Below, piece after piece: positions 25,072 to 34,848 of a stretch of DNA of 64,000 nt. Under the pieces are notes generated by a model. The model had not been told where the DNA came from and did no database searches. It saw nothing but the letters and a program-made list of their open reading frames with translations. Made by a program: the position numbers and the translations under genes. Every line of letters begins with the position of its first letter. Position 1 is the stretch's first letter. Origin of the DNA: Virgibacillus sp. NKC19-16 (lineage in GTDB: Bacteria > Bacillota > Bacilli > Bacillales > Amphibacillaceae); NCBI RefSeq assembly GCF_021560035.1, contig NZ_CP074373.1, positions 1,918,001-1,982,000 of the forward strand, read 5' to 3'.

Positions 25072-26700
25072 CTATTCTTTTTTCTCTAGGAGCTGATGAA
25101 TAGCTTCTGTGATAATCGCTGGCAGGTAATCAAAGCTGTAGGTTAGCTCAAGCCGCTCGGTCCATTGGTGTGGGTCTTTTCCAAATGGTCCAATATTTAA
25201 AATAGGCATCGTTAATTGTTCCATAACATCCTCCGGAAAGATAAACCCATTATTCTGCAAGGGCATGTTTGTTGTTAATTGCTGTAATTTACTATTCGAT
25301 GATGCAGGTCCGATAAAGCTTAGATCAGACAGACCAGTGAAGAACTCCGATACCGTTAAGTCAATATCATGGTTTCTTTTTGTATATTTCTTTACATAAT
25401 CCATGACATTTTTAACCAACGGATCATCATGTGATGAAACAGCCGGATAGAACGGTGGGCTATAAAATAAGACGATCATTGGTGACAACTCCTTGCACAT
25501 CGATGCTAAATCCTGAACGAGCAATGTGGAAAAATCACGATCCCCTTGTTCCCGCTGGCTAACGAGTAAATTTTGTCTGCGTGTTATTTCTTCTTTCCCA
25601 TACCGTTTGACAGCCTCAGCATACAACTCTTCGTACATCAGCACATTTATCGTTGAGTCAGGCATAGAAAAGTCAGAGGCAATCTCAGCGAATCTGGCCG
25701 CTTTTTGTGACATATATCCTTCGATTTCTCGAGCGGCCCTGTCGGCGCCCTGTAATAATTTTTCATTAATTTCTTCAAAAGGCTGTTTTAAATACAATAC
25801 ATTGTACATAGCGATAGCGGCATGTGGTGTCTGCACCGAATATTCCTCTTTTAGGTCGCGCTGCATTAAGCTTACTGGTGGGGGAGTTACCTCATCATCT
25901 ATCCTTTCAATAAACGACTCATTTAATTCAATCTGCTGTGATAAGAAACTGAGCATCAAATTCGGGTTTATTCCGGCAAAGGGCTCTCCAACATGTGATT
26001 CTTTCCCATAGCAATAAAACCCTGGTAATACTTTTCCTATTGAACCAGTATACATATATTTAGCGGGGTCTCCTGGGTATTTAGTAAACATTGGTTCTCC
26101 GTTCATACAAGCATTAAACGTTAAATTTTCACTCTTTTGCAATTGTCTTAAAACAGGTAAGGCAGTAAGCATCCCTTGAGAATTTACCTCTTCATCCGGT
26201 ACAGTAAGTAATAATATATTCCCGTCAAACTCCCCGGCGATGGCTTTTTCAAGCATTGATAGATGCAATGCGAGACCAGCTTTCATATCCATCGTTCCCC
26301 TGCCAAATAGCCAATCACCGTCTTCTAATTCGGTACGCACGGCTTCAGGTAGATCGTTCCTGATTTGTTCCATTTCTTTTGTCAATTCCCTTGGGTGAAA
26401 GGCAAGGTTTTCTAATGAGCCATAATCCTCTACTCCTACGACATCAAAATGGCTTAAGAGAATAACTGTTTCTTTTCTATTAGATTTTCCTTTTACTAAT
26501 GCTGTTAAAAGATGTCTGCCATCGTTTAATGGATGTAAATTTAAATACGTGGGGTTTGTTTGAAAATACGTTTTTTGGGCTAATAAGTGATAGAGATACT
26601 CAGGCAAAGCAATTTCTGCTGTACTGCCTGTAATACTTTGCTGATTAACGAGAGAGCTTAATAAATTCGTAAGTTCTTCTTTCGTTTGCCAGTTTTGCAC
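25072..26700 (-). CDS. yqjN: M20-family peptidase (YqjN/RocB-like)
   Basis: A 542-residue zinc-dependent amidohydrolase of the M20 family. Metal-site motifs: LLSHFDVVG (about residues 82-90), FGRGTMDMKAG (about 131-141) and the catalytic PDEEVNSQG (about 167-175). It is longer than PepT-type M20 enzymes, like B. subtilis YqjN and RocB. RocB belongs to arginine catabolism, but no rocC/D/F genes are here, so substrate is left open. Ends 54 nt upstream of the YqjQ-like gene. Confidence 0.8.
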   Translation of the reverse strand: MQNWQTKEELTNLLSSLVNQQSITGSTAEIALPEYLYHLLAQKTYFQTNPTYLNLHPLNDGRHLLTALVKGKSNRKETVILLSHFDVVGVEDYGSLENLAFHPRELTKEMEQIRNDLPEAVRTELEDGDWLFGRGTMDMKAGLALHLSMLEKAIAGEFDGNILLLTVPDEEVNSQGMLTALPVLRQLQKSENLTFNACMNGEPMFTKYPGDPAKYMYTGSIGKVLPGFYCYGKESHVGEPFAGINPNLMLSFLSQQIELNESFIERIDDEVTPPPVSLMQRDLKEEYSVQTPHAAIAMYNVLYLKQPFEEINEKLLQGADRAAREIEGYMSQKAARFAEIASDFSMPDSTINVLMYEELYAEAVKRYGKEEITRRQNLLVSQREQGDRDFSTLLVQDLASMCKELSPMIVLFYSPPFYPAVSSHDDPLVKNVMDYVKKYTKRNHDIDLTVSEFFTGLSDLSFIGPASSNSKLQQLTTNMPLQNNGFIFPEDVMEQLTMPILNIGPFGKDPHQWTERLELTYSFDYLPAIITEAIHQLLEKKE

Positions 26701-26767
26701 ATGAATTCCTCCTATGTAAATTGACTTTTTTCAGTTAATAAAACACAATAAATGTGAGGTGAATGTA

Positions 26768-27496
26768 TTGAATCCAAAAATTTTTGCGCATCGGGGTGCT
26801 AGCAGGCGTGCTCCTGAAAATACAATGTCCGCATTCAAGCTTGCTTATTGTCTGGGTGCGGAAGGGATTGAAACAGACGTTCAATTAACGAAAGATGACA
26901 TTCCGGTATTGATTCATGATGAACAAGTAAAACGAACAACAAATAGTACCGGTTACGTAAGGGATTTCACATTTAATCAACTAAAACAGTTTGATGCTGG
27001 TTCTTGGTTTTCGAAAGAAATTGGTCATGCAACAATCGTTTCCCTTGACGAATTCCTGCAATGGATACACGATAAGCCTTTATGTTTAAATATTGAGCTT
27101 AAAAATAATAAAATAGATTATAAGAATCTGGAAGCAATCGTTTATGAAATGATCGATTCCTATCAATTACTAAATCGTACCATATTATCTACATTTAATC
27201 CAAACAGTCTAAAACGATTGAGGGAATTTAAAGATATCGAAATTGCCCTTTTAACATTGAAAAAGAATAAAAACCTTGTATCATATGCTCGTGAACTTGG
27301 TGCAAATGCAATACATATAAGATACCGTTTACTCGATCCATTCCTTGTTGAAAAGTCCCACAAGGAAAATATGCCAATTCGCGTATTTACAGTTAATAAA
27401 TTCGCGCATGTGAAAAAGTGTTTATCTTTAGGCTGTAATGGTATTTTTACTGATGTTCCAGATAAGGCTCTGCAATACCGGCAAATGCTCAGGTAA
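26768..27496 (+). CDS. Glycerophosphodiester phosphodiesterase
   Basis: A 242-residue GDPD TIM-barrel enzyme without signal peptide, hydrolysing glycerophosphodiesters to glycerol-3-phosphate and alcohol. Signature motifs are IFAHRGASRRAPENT (catalytic His), EGIETDVQLTKD (metal ligands) and LIHDE. Best start is TTG at 26768: it lies 5 nt after GAGGTGA and gives the usual beginning MNPKIFAHRG; a GTG at 26759 is in frame but overlaps that ribosome site. Resembles B. subtilis YqiK. Leads a three-gene plus-strand group with rnz and an aldehyde dehydrogenase. Confidence 0.85.
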   Translation: MNPKIFAHRGASRRAPENTMSAFKLAYCLGAEGIETDVQLTKDDIPVLIHDEQVKRTTNSTGYVRDFTFNQLKQFDAGSWFSKEIGHATIVSLDEFLQWIHDKPLCLNIELKNNKIDYKNLEAIVYEMIDSYQLLNRTILSTFNPNSLKRLREFKDIEIALLTLKKNKNLVSYARELGANAIHIRYRLLDPFLVEKSHKENMPIRVFTVNKFAHVKKCLSLGCNGIFTDVPDKALQYRQMLR

Positions 27497-27563
27497 TGAC
27501 TAAGGAGAATTTTAAACAGGAGCAATGACTAGGATTTTAAAACAATACGTTGGAGGATTAGCT

Positions 27564-28487
27564 ATGGAACTGACTTTTCTGGGTACTGGTGCTGGCGTTC
27601 CATCAAAAGAACGGAATGTATCAGCTATTATCCTGACATTACTGCAAGAACAAAACAGTATATGGCTATTTGATTGCGGGGAATCTACCCAGCATCAAAT
27701 ATTACATACAAATATTAAACCAGGAAAAATCAATAAAATTTTTATTACACATATGCATGGAGATCATATATTTGGTTTGCCTGGGTTACTCAGCAGCCGG
27801 TCTTTTCAAGGTGGATCCGATTTATTAACCGTGTATGGTCCTGCAGGGATTAAAAATTTCATTGAGACAAGTCTTCAAGCAAGCGCAACGCACCTAGCTT
27901 ATCCACTATCCATTATCGAATATAGTGCGGGGAGGCTTTTTGAAGATGAACTATTTCAGGTTTATACAGAAAAACTGGACCATGCCATACCAAGCTATGG
28001 TTTTCGTATTGTGGAAAAAGATAAACCAGGTGAACTATTGGTGAATAAGTTAAAGGATTTCGGTATTATGCCTGGGCCCATATACAAGCAAATAAAGGAA
28101 AATGACGTTGTGGAAACAACAGATGGACAGGTGATTCATCGGAAATATTTTATCGGTCCTGATAAAAAAGGACGCATCATAAGTATTTTGGGGGACACAC
28201 GATCATCTTACCAATACCGTTCATTTGTTGAGGATTCAGATATACTTATCCATGAAGCTACATTTGGAAAAGAAAAAGAAACAATGGCACATCAGTATTT
28301 TCATTCGACGACTACACAGGCAGCCACACTTGCCAAACAGAGTAATGTTAAAAGATTAGTATTAACTCATATATCCTCTCGCTATCAAAAGGAAGAAACC
28401 CGAGAGTTAGTAACAGAAGCAAGGGAGATTTTCCCAAACACTGTGCTTGCTAATGATTTTCAACACGTGGCTATAGACAAAAAGTAG
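27564..28487 (+). CDS. rnz: Ribonuclease Z
   Basis: A 307-residue metallo-beta-lactamase-fold nuclease that matures tRNA 3' ends. The zinc motif is T-H63-M-H65-G-D67-H68, with further ligands in [18 protein letters not shown] and LTHISSRYQ, and the exosite arm is around residues 150-195. The ATG at 27564 follows TGGAGGATT by 5 nt and gives [13 protein letters not shown], the universal start; upstream in-frame ATG at 27525 is rejected. Confidence 0.94.
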   Translation: MELTFLGTGAGVPSKERNVSAIILTLLQEQNSIWLFDCGESTQHQILHTNIKPGKINKIFITHMHGDHIFGLPGLLSSRSFQGGSDLLTVYGPAGIKNFIETSLQASATHLAYPLSIIEYSAGRLFEDELFQVYTEKLDHAIPSYGFRIVEKDKPGELLVNKLKDFGIMPGPIYKQIKENDVVETTDGQVIHRKYFIGPDKKGRIISILGDTRSSYQYRSFVEDSDILIHEATFGKEKETMAHQYFHSTTTQAATLAKQSNVKRLVLTHISSRYQKEETRELVTEAREIFPNTVLANDFQHVAIDKK

Positions 28488-28501
28488 AGGAGAGATTTTA
28501 C

Positions 28502-29872
28502 ATGAAGCAAATCGAGGAAGTTGTTGCCCATCAACGCGCGTTTTTTCTGAATGGAAACACTTTGGACTACGCCGTTCGCAAAGAGCAATTACAAAAATTA
28601 AAAGAAATGCTAAAAACGAATGAAAGAGGGATTTATCACGCGCTTAAAAAAGATTTAAATAAATCAAGGCATGAAACCCTTACAACGGAACTAGGCTTTT
28701 TATACACCGAACTGGATTTTGCAATTAAAAATCTCAGTGGTTGGATGGAACCAACGAAAGTTCGTTCACCTATCACGCATAAAGGAAGCAAAAGCTTTAT
28801 TTTAAAAGAACCCTATGGTGTCAGTCTGATAATGTCTCCATGGAATTACCCCCTGCAATTAGCACTTGCCCCTGCTATTGGTGCAATTGCTGCAGGGAAT
28901 TGTGTTGTGTTAAAACCATCCGAACATACAGAGGCTACCTCAGCACTGCTTGCAGACATGATACAAGATACCTTTAATCCTTCTTATATCACTGTCCTGG
29001 AGGGAGGAAAGGAAACAAGCGAGGAATTATTAAAGCAGCGATTTGATTATATATTCTTCACAGGAAGTACAGAGGTCGGGAAAGTAATTATGAAAGAAGC
29101 TAGCACACATCTGACTCCCGTAACACTCGAATTAGGTGGTAAAAGCCCGGCAATTGTTGATAAGGATGCAAATATAAACCTGGCTGCCAAGCGAATCGTC
29201 TGGGGGAAATTTACGAATGCAGGGCAAACATGTGTAGCACCTGATTACGTATATGTACATGAAAAAGTTAAATTTAAATTATTAAAAGCAATGAAAAAAC
29301 AAATTAAATCTTTTTATGGGAAGGAGCCATTGAAGAATGATGATTACATACGTATCATCAACGAAAAGCACTTTAATAGATTGGTCCAATTCCTATCTGA
29401 AGGAACCCCGTTGCATGGTGGTGACACCGATCCGGCCGCATTAAAAATAGAGCCAACGATTCTTGATAAAATTACCTGGAACCATTCGATTATGCAGGAA
29501 GAAATATTTGGTCCCATCCTCCCCATTTTATCTTTTACCAATGTAGAGGATGCTGCAGCAGTCATCAGAGCTAAGGAAAAACCACTAGCACTTTACTATT
29601 TTAGTGAAGATGGCAAAATGCAGGAACAAATTATGCAGTATTTATCCTTTGGCGGAGGCTCGATTAATGATACGATATATCACTTGAGCAACCCTCATCT
29701 GCCTTTTGGGGGTGTCGGTGCAAGTGGAATGGGCTCATACCATGGTAAATATAGTTTTGATACATTTTCACATGATAAAAGCATTTTAAAGCAATCTACC
29801 AAATTTGATATTCCTTTCCGTTACCCGGGCAACAAATTTGCAGAATCCGTTACAAAAAGAATCATGAAATAA
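28502..29872 (+). CDS. Aldehyde dehydrogenase (class 3-like, YwdH/AldX type)
   Basis: A 456-residue NAD(P)-dependent aldehyde dehydrogenase. Catalytic C244 in FTNAGQTCVAP, general base E210 in TLELGGKSP, cofactor loop FFTGSTEVGK (about 186-195), and N114 in SPWNYP. Short ALDHs of this class oxidise medium or long-chain fatty aldehydes, and the C-terminal basic region (FRYPGNKFAESVTKRIMK) may sit at the membrane. It follows rnz by 14 nt. Confidence 0.87.
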   Translation: MKQIEEVVAHQRAFFLNGNTLDYAVRKEQLQKLKEMLKTNERGIYHALKKDLNKSRHETLTTELGFLYTELDFAIKNLSGWMEPTKVRSPITHKGSKSFILKEPYGVSLIMSPWNYPLQLALAPAIGAIAAGNCVVLKPSEHTEATSALLADMIQDTFNPSYITVLEGGKETSEELLKQRFDYIFFTGSTEVGKVIMKEASTHLTPVTLELGGKSPAIVDKDANINLAAKRIVWGKFTNAGQTCVAPDYVYVHEKVKFKLLKAMKKQIKSFYGKEPLKNDDYIRIINEKHFNRLVQFLSEGTPLHGGDTDPAALKIEPTILDKITWNHSIMQEEIFGPILPILSFTNVEDAAAVIRAKEKPLALYYFSEDGKMQEQIMQYLSFGGGSINDTIYHLSNPHLPFGGVGASGMGSYHGKYSFDTFSHDKSILKQSTKFDIPFRYPGNKFAESVTKRIMK

Positions 29873-29874
29873 TA

Positions 29875-29913
29875 AACAAGCTCACAGCCTCTTATTTGGA
29901 TGTGAGCTTGTTA
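29875..29913. terminator. Bidirectional terminator between the ALDH gene and dinB
   Basis: AACAAGCTCACA pairs with TGTGAGCTTGTT around a 14-nt loop, between convergent genes, with T-rich flanks. Confidence 0.85.
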
Positions 29914-31167
29914 TTTTCTTTTATAATCATCCAGAAAATCTTTTTGAAAACTTGTCCTTGGTTGATCATCCTCAACGCTGCTCGTGCCATCCAATTGCTT
30001 AAACGGATTTTTACCGTACTTTTCGGAAAGAGCATCAATCGCTACGTACAGGTTTTCTTTTCTGGCATGCTTTTCATACGTAAACAAATCCAACTGCTGA
30101 CCGATATGTTCCTTTTCATCCACATCCTGCAGGGTAATTCCAAGAAGACGAATAGGCTCTAAATTCCAGTGCTTTTGCAATAATTCATTTGCAACATGAA
30201 GAATATCATCTTTAGATTCAATGTAGGATTGTAGCTTTTTACTTCTTGTAATTGTTCTTCGGTCATGGTAGCGTATCATCAGCTGTACACTTCGCCCTGC
30301 TGCCTTTTTTCGCTTCACACGGCGATCCACATTGTCTGCGAGCTGGTGCATAAGGGTCCTTATTTCTTTTTCATCTGTGGTGTCATGGGATAATGTTTGT
30401 GAGCTTCCAATACTTTTAAAATCATGTACAGCATTTGGGTCAACAGGTCTCATGTCCATCCCGTTTGCTCGTTGCTTTAAGCGTTCGCCATTTATTCCCA
30501 ACATCTGTTTAAGCTGATATACATCTTTTTTTGCGAGATCACCTATTGTTTTAATGTCGATGGTTTTTAACTTTTCTGAGGTTTTTTCACCAACGCCATA
30601 CATTTCCTCTATTGGGAGCGGCCATAAGGTTTGTGATAATTCCCTTTTTCGCAAAATCGTAATCCCAAGTGGTTTTTTGATGTCTGATGCCATTTTTGCT
30701 AAAAATTTGTTTGGGGCTATTCCAATACTGCATGGTAATCTGAGCTCTTCTAATATTTTTTTCTGCAGATTTTCTGCGATGCGTAGCGGGCTCTCGTCAT
30801 GCTCTGTGTCGGTAACATCCATATATCCTTCATCAATGGAAACCGGTTGAACATGAGGCGTTATGTCGGAAAGCATTTGGAAAATTTGTTTAGAAGCTGT
30901 TCGATAGCGATCAAAATTAGGACGCATAATAATTAACTCTGGACACAGCCTTTTCGCCTCACGTAATTGCATCGTTGTTTTAACACCTTTGGCCCTAGCT
31001 TCATAGCTGCTTGTCACTACAATTCCCTTGCGTTCTTCCGGATTCCCGGCAATTGCTAGGGGTTTGCCTTTAAGTTTTGGATCGTGAGCCATTTCTACAG
31101 AAGCATAAAAACAATTCATATCAATATGAAAAATAACCCGACCTTTTCTTGCGCTCGGCTGTTCCAT
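29911..31167 (-). CDS. dinB: DNA polymerase IV (Y-family)
   Basis: A 418-residue Y-family polymerase for translesion synthesis. Palm-domain metal residues are D16 (HIDMNCFYASVE) and D112-E113 (SIDEGYMDV); the little-finger domain covers about 245-350. QQLDLF at about residues 358-363 is a beta-clamp binding motif. Place in the yqj region matches the B. subtilis yqjH gene. No LexA box was found in the short upstream region. Confidence 0.92.
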   Translation of the reverse strand: MEQPSARKGRVIFHIDMNCFYASVEMAHDPKLKGKPLAIAGNPEERKGIVVTSSYEARAKGVKTTMQLREAKRLCPELIIMRPNFDRYRTASKQIFQMLSDITPHVQPVSIDEGYMDVTDTEHDESPLRIAENLQKKILEELRLPCSIGIAPNKFLAKMASDIKKPLGITILRKRELSQTLWPLPIEEMYGVGEKTSEKLKTIDIKTIGDLAKKDVYQLKQMLGINGERLKQRANGMDMRPVDPNAVHDFKSIGSSQTLSHDTTDEKEIRTLMHQLADNVDRRVKRKKAAGRSVQLMIRYHDRRTITRSKKLQSYIESKDDILHVANELLQKHWNLEPIRLLGITLQDVDEKEHIGQQLDLFTYEKHARKENLYVAIDALSEKYGKNPFKQLDGTSSVEDDQPRTSFQKDFLDDYKRK

Positions 31168-31275
31168 ATAGACTCCATCCTTTACAACATAATTAATACT
31201 TTTAGTCTATTATAACATATAAAAGGACCCTCCAGGCAGGAAAGGCTTAGCCCTGAAAAGTCCTCGAAATACTCA

Positions 31276-32400
31276 TTATTTTGCCGCCTGTTTGCTAATT
31301 TCTGTAATTAGTTCGGTGATTTTCACTAATTCTTCAACCGGAATTCGCTCATTTGTTGTATGGATTTCTTCGTACCCAACAGCCAAATTAACGGTAGGAA
31401 TTCCGAATCCGGCAATGACATTCGCATCACTGCCACCACCACTTTCTAATAGTTTGCTCCTGCGACCAATTTCACTAGCTGCTTTTCGGGCAACTTCAAC
31501 AACTTGATCGCCTTCTTGCTGCTTGTATCCAGGATATTTTATATCAACCGTTACATCAGCAGAGCCACCTTGTTCTTCAGCCGTCTTTTCAAATGCTTCC
31601 TTCATTTTTGTAACTTGTGCTTCCATTTTTCCCGGAATCAGTGATCTAGCCTCTGCTAAAATTTCAACATGGTCTGCTACGATATTAGTTTTAGTTCCAC
31701 CTTCAAAACGCCCAATATTAGCTGTTGTCTCCTTATCGATTCGACCAAGAGGCATGTTGGAAATGGCTTTTGCTGCTATGGTGATAGCAGAAACGCCTTT
31801 CTCAGGTGCTACACCGGCATGCGCTGTTTTTCCCTTAATGACAGCAGAAATCTTTGCTTGTGTAGGCGCTTCGATGATAATATCGCCTACCGCTCCATTG
31901 CTGTCAACGGCGTAGCCATATTTTGCGTTTAATAAGGAAGAATCCAATGCTTTTGCTCCTACTAATCCGGATTCTTCGCCCACTGTGACAACAAATTGAA
32001 TATCTCCATGCTTTATAGCGTTTTCCTCCATGATCCGGATCGCCTCCAGCATGGCGGCAAGTCCTGCCTTATCATCTGCTCCCAAGATAGTTGTCCCATC
32101 TGAGATAATATAGCCGTCTTGTATAGAAGGTTTAATCCCATTACCAGGAACAACTGTATCCATATGGGATGTGAAATAAATTGGATCTGCTTCTTTTTTA
32201 TTCCCTTTTAACGTACAAATGAGATTACCGGCACCATGCCCTGTTTTTTCTTTACTTGCATCCTCTGTAACTTCCAGGCCTAAATCTTTAAATTTACGTT
32301 TTAATACTTCAGCTATATCCGCTTCATGTTCTGTCTCTGAATCAATCTTTACAAGTTCAAAAAATTCATTAACTAATCGTTCCTGATTTACTGAGCTCAT
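31276..32400 (-). CDS. yqjE: M20-family tripeptidase-like peptidase (YqjE/PepT-like)
   Basis: A 374-residue di-zinc aminopeptidase-type protein. Zinc and catalytic motifs are FTSHMDTVVPG (about residues 75-85), ILGADDKAGLAA (about 105-116), TVGEESGLVGA (about 138-148) and the late histidine in EEIHTTNERI. Sequence and neighbour (carboxyltransferase YqjD-like) match B. subtilis YqjE. Probably cytoplasmic peptide turnover; the substrate is unproven. A gap of 61 nt follows the carboxyltransferase gene, so it may be co-transcribed with the methylmalonyl module. Confidence 0.85.
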   Translation of the reverse strand: MSSVNQERLVNEFFELVKIDSETEHEADIAEVLKRKFKDLGLEVTEDASKEKTGHGAGNLICTLKGNKKEADPIYFTSHMDTVVPGNGIKPSIQDGYIISDGTTILGADDKAGLAAMLEAIRIMEENAIKHGDIQFVVTVGEESGLVGAKALDSSLLNAKYGYAVDSNGAVGDIIIEAPTQAKISAVIKGKTAHAGVAPEKGVSAITIAAKAISNMPLGRIDKETTANIGRFEGGTKTNIVADHVEILAEARSLIPGKMEAQVTKMKEAFEKTAEEQGGSADVTVDIKYPGYKQQEGDQVVEVARKAASEIGRRSKLLESGGGSDANVIAGFGIPTVNLAVGYEEIHTTNERIPVEELVKITELITEISKQAAK

Positions 32401-32461
32401 TTTTACAAATCCTCCAACGTAAGTTCGTTTACAATAAGTTTGTTACTCATTGAATCCCTGT

Positions 32462-34009
32462 CTACAACGGGATGTTGCCATGCTTTTTCTTCGGTCTTTC
32501 CTCCTGCTTATTATATAACATCTCCAAGGCCTGAATGAGATTGATACGTGTTTCCCTTGGATCAACCACATCATCAACCATGCCCAGTCCAGCGGCAATA
32601 TATGGATTTGCGAATTTCTCCCGGTATGTATTTATTTTTTCCTGCCGGGTTTCTTCGGGGTTTTCACTTTCAGCAATTTCTTTAGCAAAGATAATATTAG
32701 CTGCACCCTCAGGGCCCATAACTGCAATCTCGGCATTTGGCCATGCATAAACAAGATCTGCGCCGATGGATTTACTATTTAGCGCGACATAAGCTCCACC
32801 ATATGCCTTCCTTGTAATCACCGTAATTTTTGGAACAGTTGCCTCTGAATAGGCATATAAAATTTTGGCCCCATGACGAATAATACCGCCATGTTCCTGT
32901 TTTACACCAGGGAAAAATCCGGTTACATCCTCAAAGGTAATGATTGGAATATTAAAAGAATCACAGAATCGGATAAACCTGGCTGCCTTGTCACTGGAAT
33001 CAATGTCAAGCCCGCCTGCCATATATTTTGGCTGGTTACAGACTAAGCCAATCGTTTCCCCTTTTATACGTGCAAAACCAACAACGATATTCTTCGCAAA
33101 ATCGGGATGAATTTCAAAAAAGCTATTCTTATCAACTATTTGGTCAATTACGTTTTTAACATCATAAGCAATTTTAGAATCAAATGGAACGATGTCTACT
33201 AAATCCGGACGCAGATTATTTTCGTCTTTACTTGCTAATCTAGCAGCTTTCTCCTGATTATTTGCTGGTAGATAGGCAATTAAATCACGAACCGCATCCA
33301 ATGCTTCTTCTTCACTAGTTGTTTTAATATGTGCATTCCCGCTTTTAGAATTATGAATATCGGCGCCACCTAAATCTTCTGAAGAAATCTTCTCACCAGT
33401 TACGGTTTCAATAACTTTAGGGCCTGTAATAAACATTTGGGATGTCTTTTCAACCATAATCACAAAATCGGTAATAGCCGGTGAATAAACAGCACCACCA
33501 GCGCTTGGACCGAGTATAACAGATATTTGTGGGATAACACCTGAATAAATAGTATTACGGTAAAAAACTTGCCCATATCCATCAAGTGAAGATACGCCTT
33601 CTTGAATGCGTGCGCCCCCGGAATCATTTAATCCGACAAATGGAACACCGTTTTTAGCAGCTAAATCCATGACTGCTGCAATTTTCTTTCCATGCATTTC
33701 ACCAAGGGCGCCACCATATACAGTGAAATCCTGTGCAAACAAATAAAGCGGCTTGCCGTTAATTTTCCCGTATCCTGTGACAACACCTTCTCCCTTGGCA
33801 TCGTTGTTATTCATCCCAAAATCGGATGATCGGTGTTCAATAAAAGGGTTTAATTCTACAAATGAATGTTCATCAAGTAAATAATCAACACGTTCTCTGG
33901 CGGTCATCTTCCCTTTTGCATGTTGTTTATCAATTCGCTCGTCTCCACCACCAAGTTCTGATCTTCTTCGTTTATCGTATAGCTCATTAATTTTATCAAA
34001 TATATCCAT
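32462..34009 (-). CDS. Acyl-CoA carboxylase beta chain / carboxyltransferase (YqjD-like)
   Basis: A 515-residue carboxyltransferase of the propionyl-CoA/methylmalonyl-CoA type, with two crotonase-like halves (about 25-255 and 270-490). Oxyanion-hole glycines lie in ILGPSAGGAVYSPA (first half) and RKAYGGAYVALNSK (second half). It could serve propionyl-CoA carboxylase or methylmalonyl-CoA decarboxylation; no dedicated biotin carboxylase or carrier gene is adjacent. The start codon overlaps the stop of the upstream B12-binding/epimerase gene (TAATG). The context favours propionyl-CoA to methylmalonyl-CoA conversion. Confidence 0.88.
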   Translation of the reverse strand: MDIFDKINELYDKRRRSELGGGDERIDKQHAKGKMTARERVDYLLDEHSFVELNPFIEHRSSDFGMNNNDAKGEGVVTGYGKINGKPLYLFAQDFTVYGGALGEMHGKKIAAVMDLAAKNGVPFVGLNDSGGARIQEGVSSLDGYGQVFYRNTIYSGVIPQISVILGPSAGGAVYSPAITDFVIMVEKTSQMFITGPKVIETVTGEKISSEDLGGADIHNSKSGNAHIKTTSEEEALDAVRDLIAYLPANNQEKAARLASKDENNLRPDLVDIVPFDSKIAYDVKNVIDQIVDKNSFFEIHPDFAKNIVVGFARIKGETIGLVCNQPKYMAGGLDIDSSDKAARFIRFCDSFNIPIITFEDVTGFFPGVKQEHGGIIRHGAKILYAYSEATVPKITVITRKAYGGAYVALNSKSIGADLVYAWPNAEIAVMGPEGAANIIFAKEIAESENPEETRQEKINTYREKFANPYIAAGLGMVDDVVDPRETRINLIQALEMLYNKQEERPKKKHGNIPL

Positions 34010-34836
34010 TATTCTTCACTTCCCTCGCCTGCCTGCTGAGCCAATTCTACTAATACACCGTTCGCTGCTTTTGGATGGATAAAAGCGATTTGGCTGTTAT
34101 GTGCCCCTGATTTCGCCTTCTCATTGATTAATCGAACACCCTCTGATTTTAATTGGTTTAAACGAGCTTCGATATTATCAACTTCTACTGCAATATGATG
34201 GATCCCCTCTCCTTTTTTATCCAGGAACTTTTGAATTGGTGATGAATCATTTAGTGGCTCCAGCAATTCGAAACGTGATTCGCCAATTTTTAAGAAAGCA
34301 ATTTTTACTCCTTCCGAATCTACTTTTTCCACGCCTTCTAATTCCATACCTAATGAATCTGTATAAAATGCAAGAGTATCGTCAATATTACGTACCGCTA
34401 TTCCAACATGGGCAATTTTTTTAGGATTATCTACAGCTGCGCCTATTGGTTCAATCAATTCCTGAATATATGATGCTAAAGACTCGGTAGAAGAACCACT
34501 TGTAAATATTCTTTTGATACCTTTATCCAGTAAAAATGGTATATCTTCACTTGGAATTACCCCACCGCCAACAACAGGAATATCAGTAGCATCTCTTTTT
34601 TTTAATTCATCGATTATCTTTGGAAATAATGTTTTATGTGCTCCTGATAAGGAAGACAGGCCAATGACATCCACGTCTTCCTGAACGGCTGCTTGTGCTA
34701 TTTGTACAGGAGTTTGCCTCAGTCCGGTATAAATAACTTCCATTCCATGGTCACGAAGCGCCTGAGATATCACCAATGCTCCCCGGTCATGCCCATCAAG
34801 TCCAGGTTTAGCAACCAATACACGAATTTTTCCCAT
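34009..34836 (-). CDS. Fused methylmalonyl-CoA mutase B12-binding subunit and methylmalonyl-CoA epimerase
   Basis: A 275-residue two-domain protein. Residues 1-132 form a cobalamin-binding domain with D14-G-H16-D-R-G19 (the DxHxxG cobalt-ligand motif), GLSSLSGAH (about 59-67) and VVGGGVIP (about 88-95). Residues 139-268 form a glyoxalase-fold methylmalonyl-CoA epimerase, with likely metal ligands H143, E190, H213 or H214 and E264. The frame is continuous and the linker short. In most split systems these are separate proteins of about 130 and 140 residues. It lies 12 nt after the mutase catalytic chain and overlaps the carboxyltransferase start, so four activities of one pathway are made together. 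Confidence 0.9.
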   Translation of the reverse strand: MGKIRVLVAKPGLDGHDRGALVISQALRDHGMEVIYTGLRQTPVQIAQAAVQEDVDVIGLSSLSGAHKTLFPKIIDELKKRDATDIPVVGGGVIPSEDIPFLLDKGIKRIFTSGSSTESLASYIQELIEPIGAAVDNPKKIAHVGIAVRNIDDTLAFYTDSLGMELEGVEKVDSEGVKIAFLKIGESRFELLEPLNDSSPIQKFLDKKGEGIHHIAVEVDNIEARLNQLKSEGVRLINEKAKSGAHNSQIAFIHPKAANGVLVELAQQAGEGSEE

Positions 34837-34848
34837 AGTATCTCCCCT

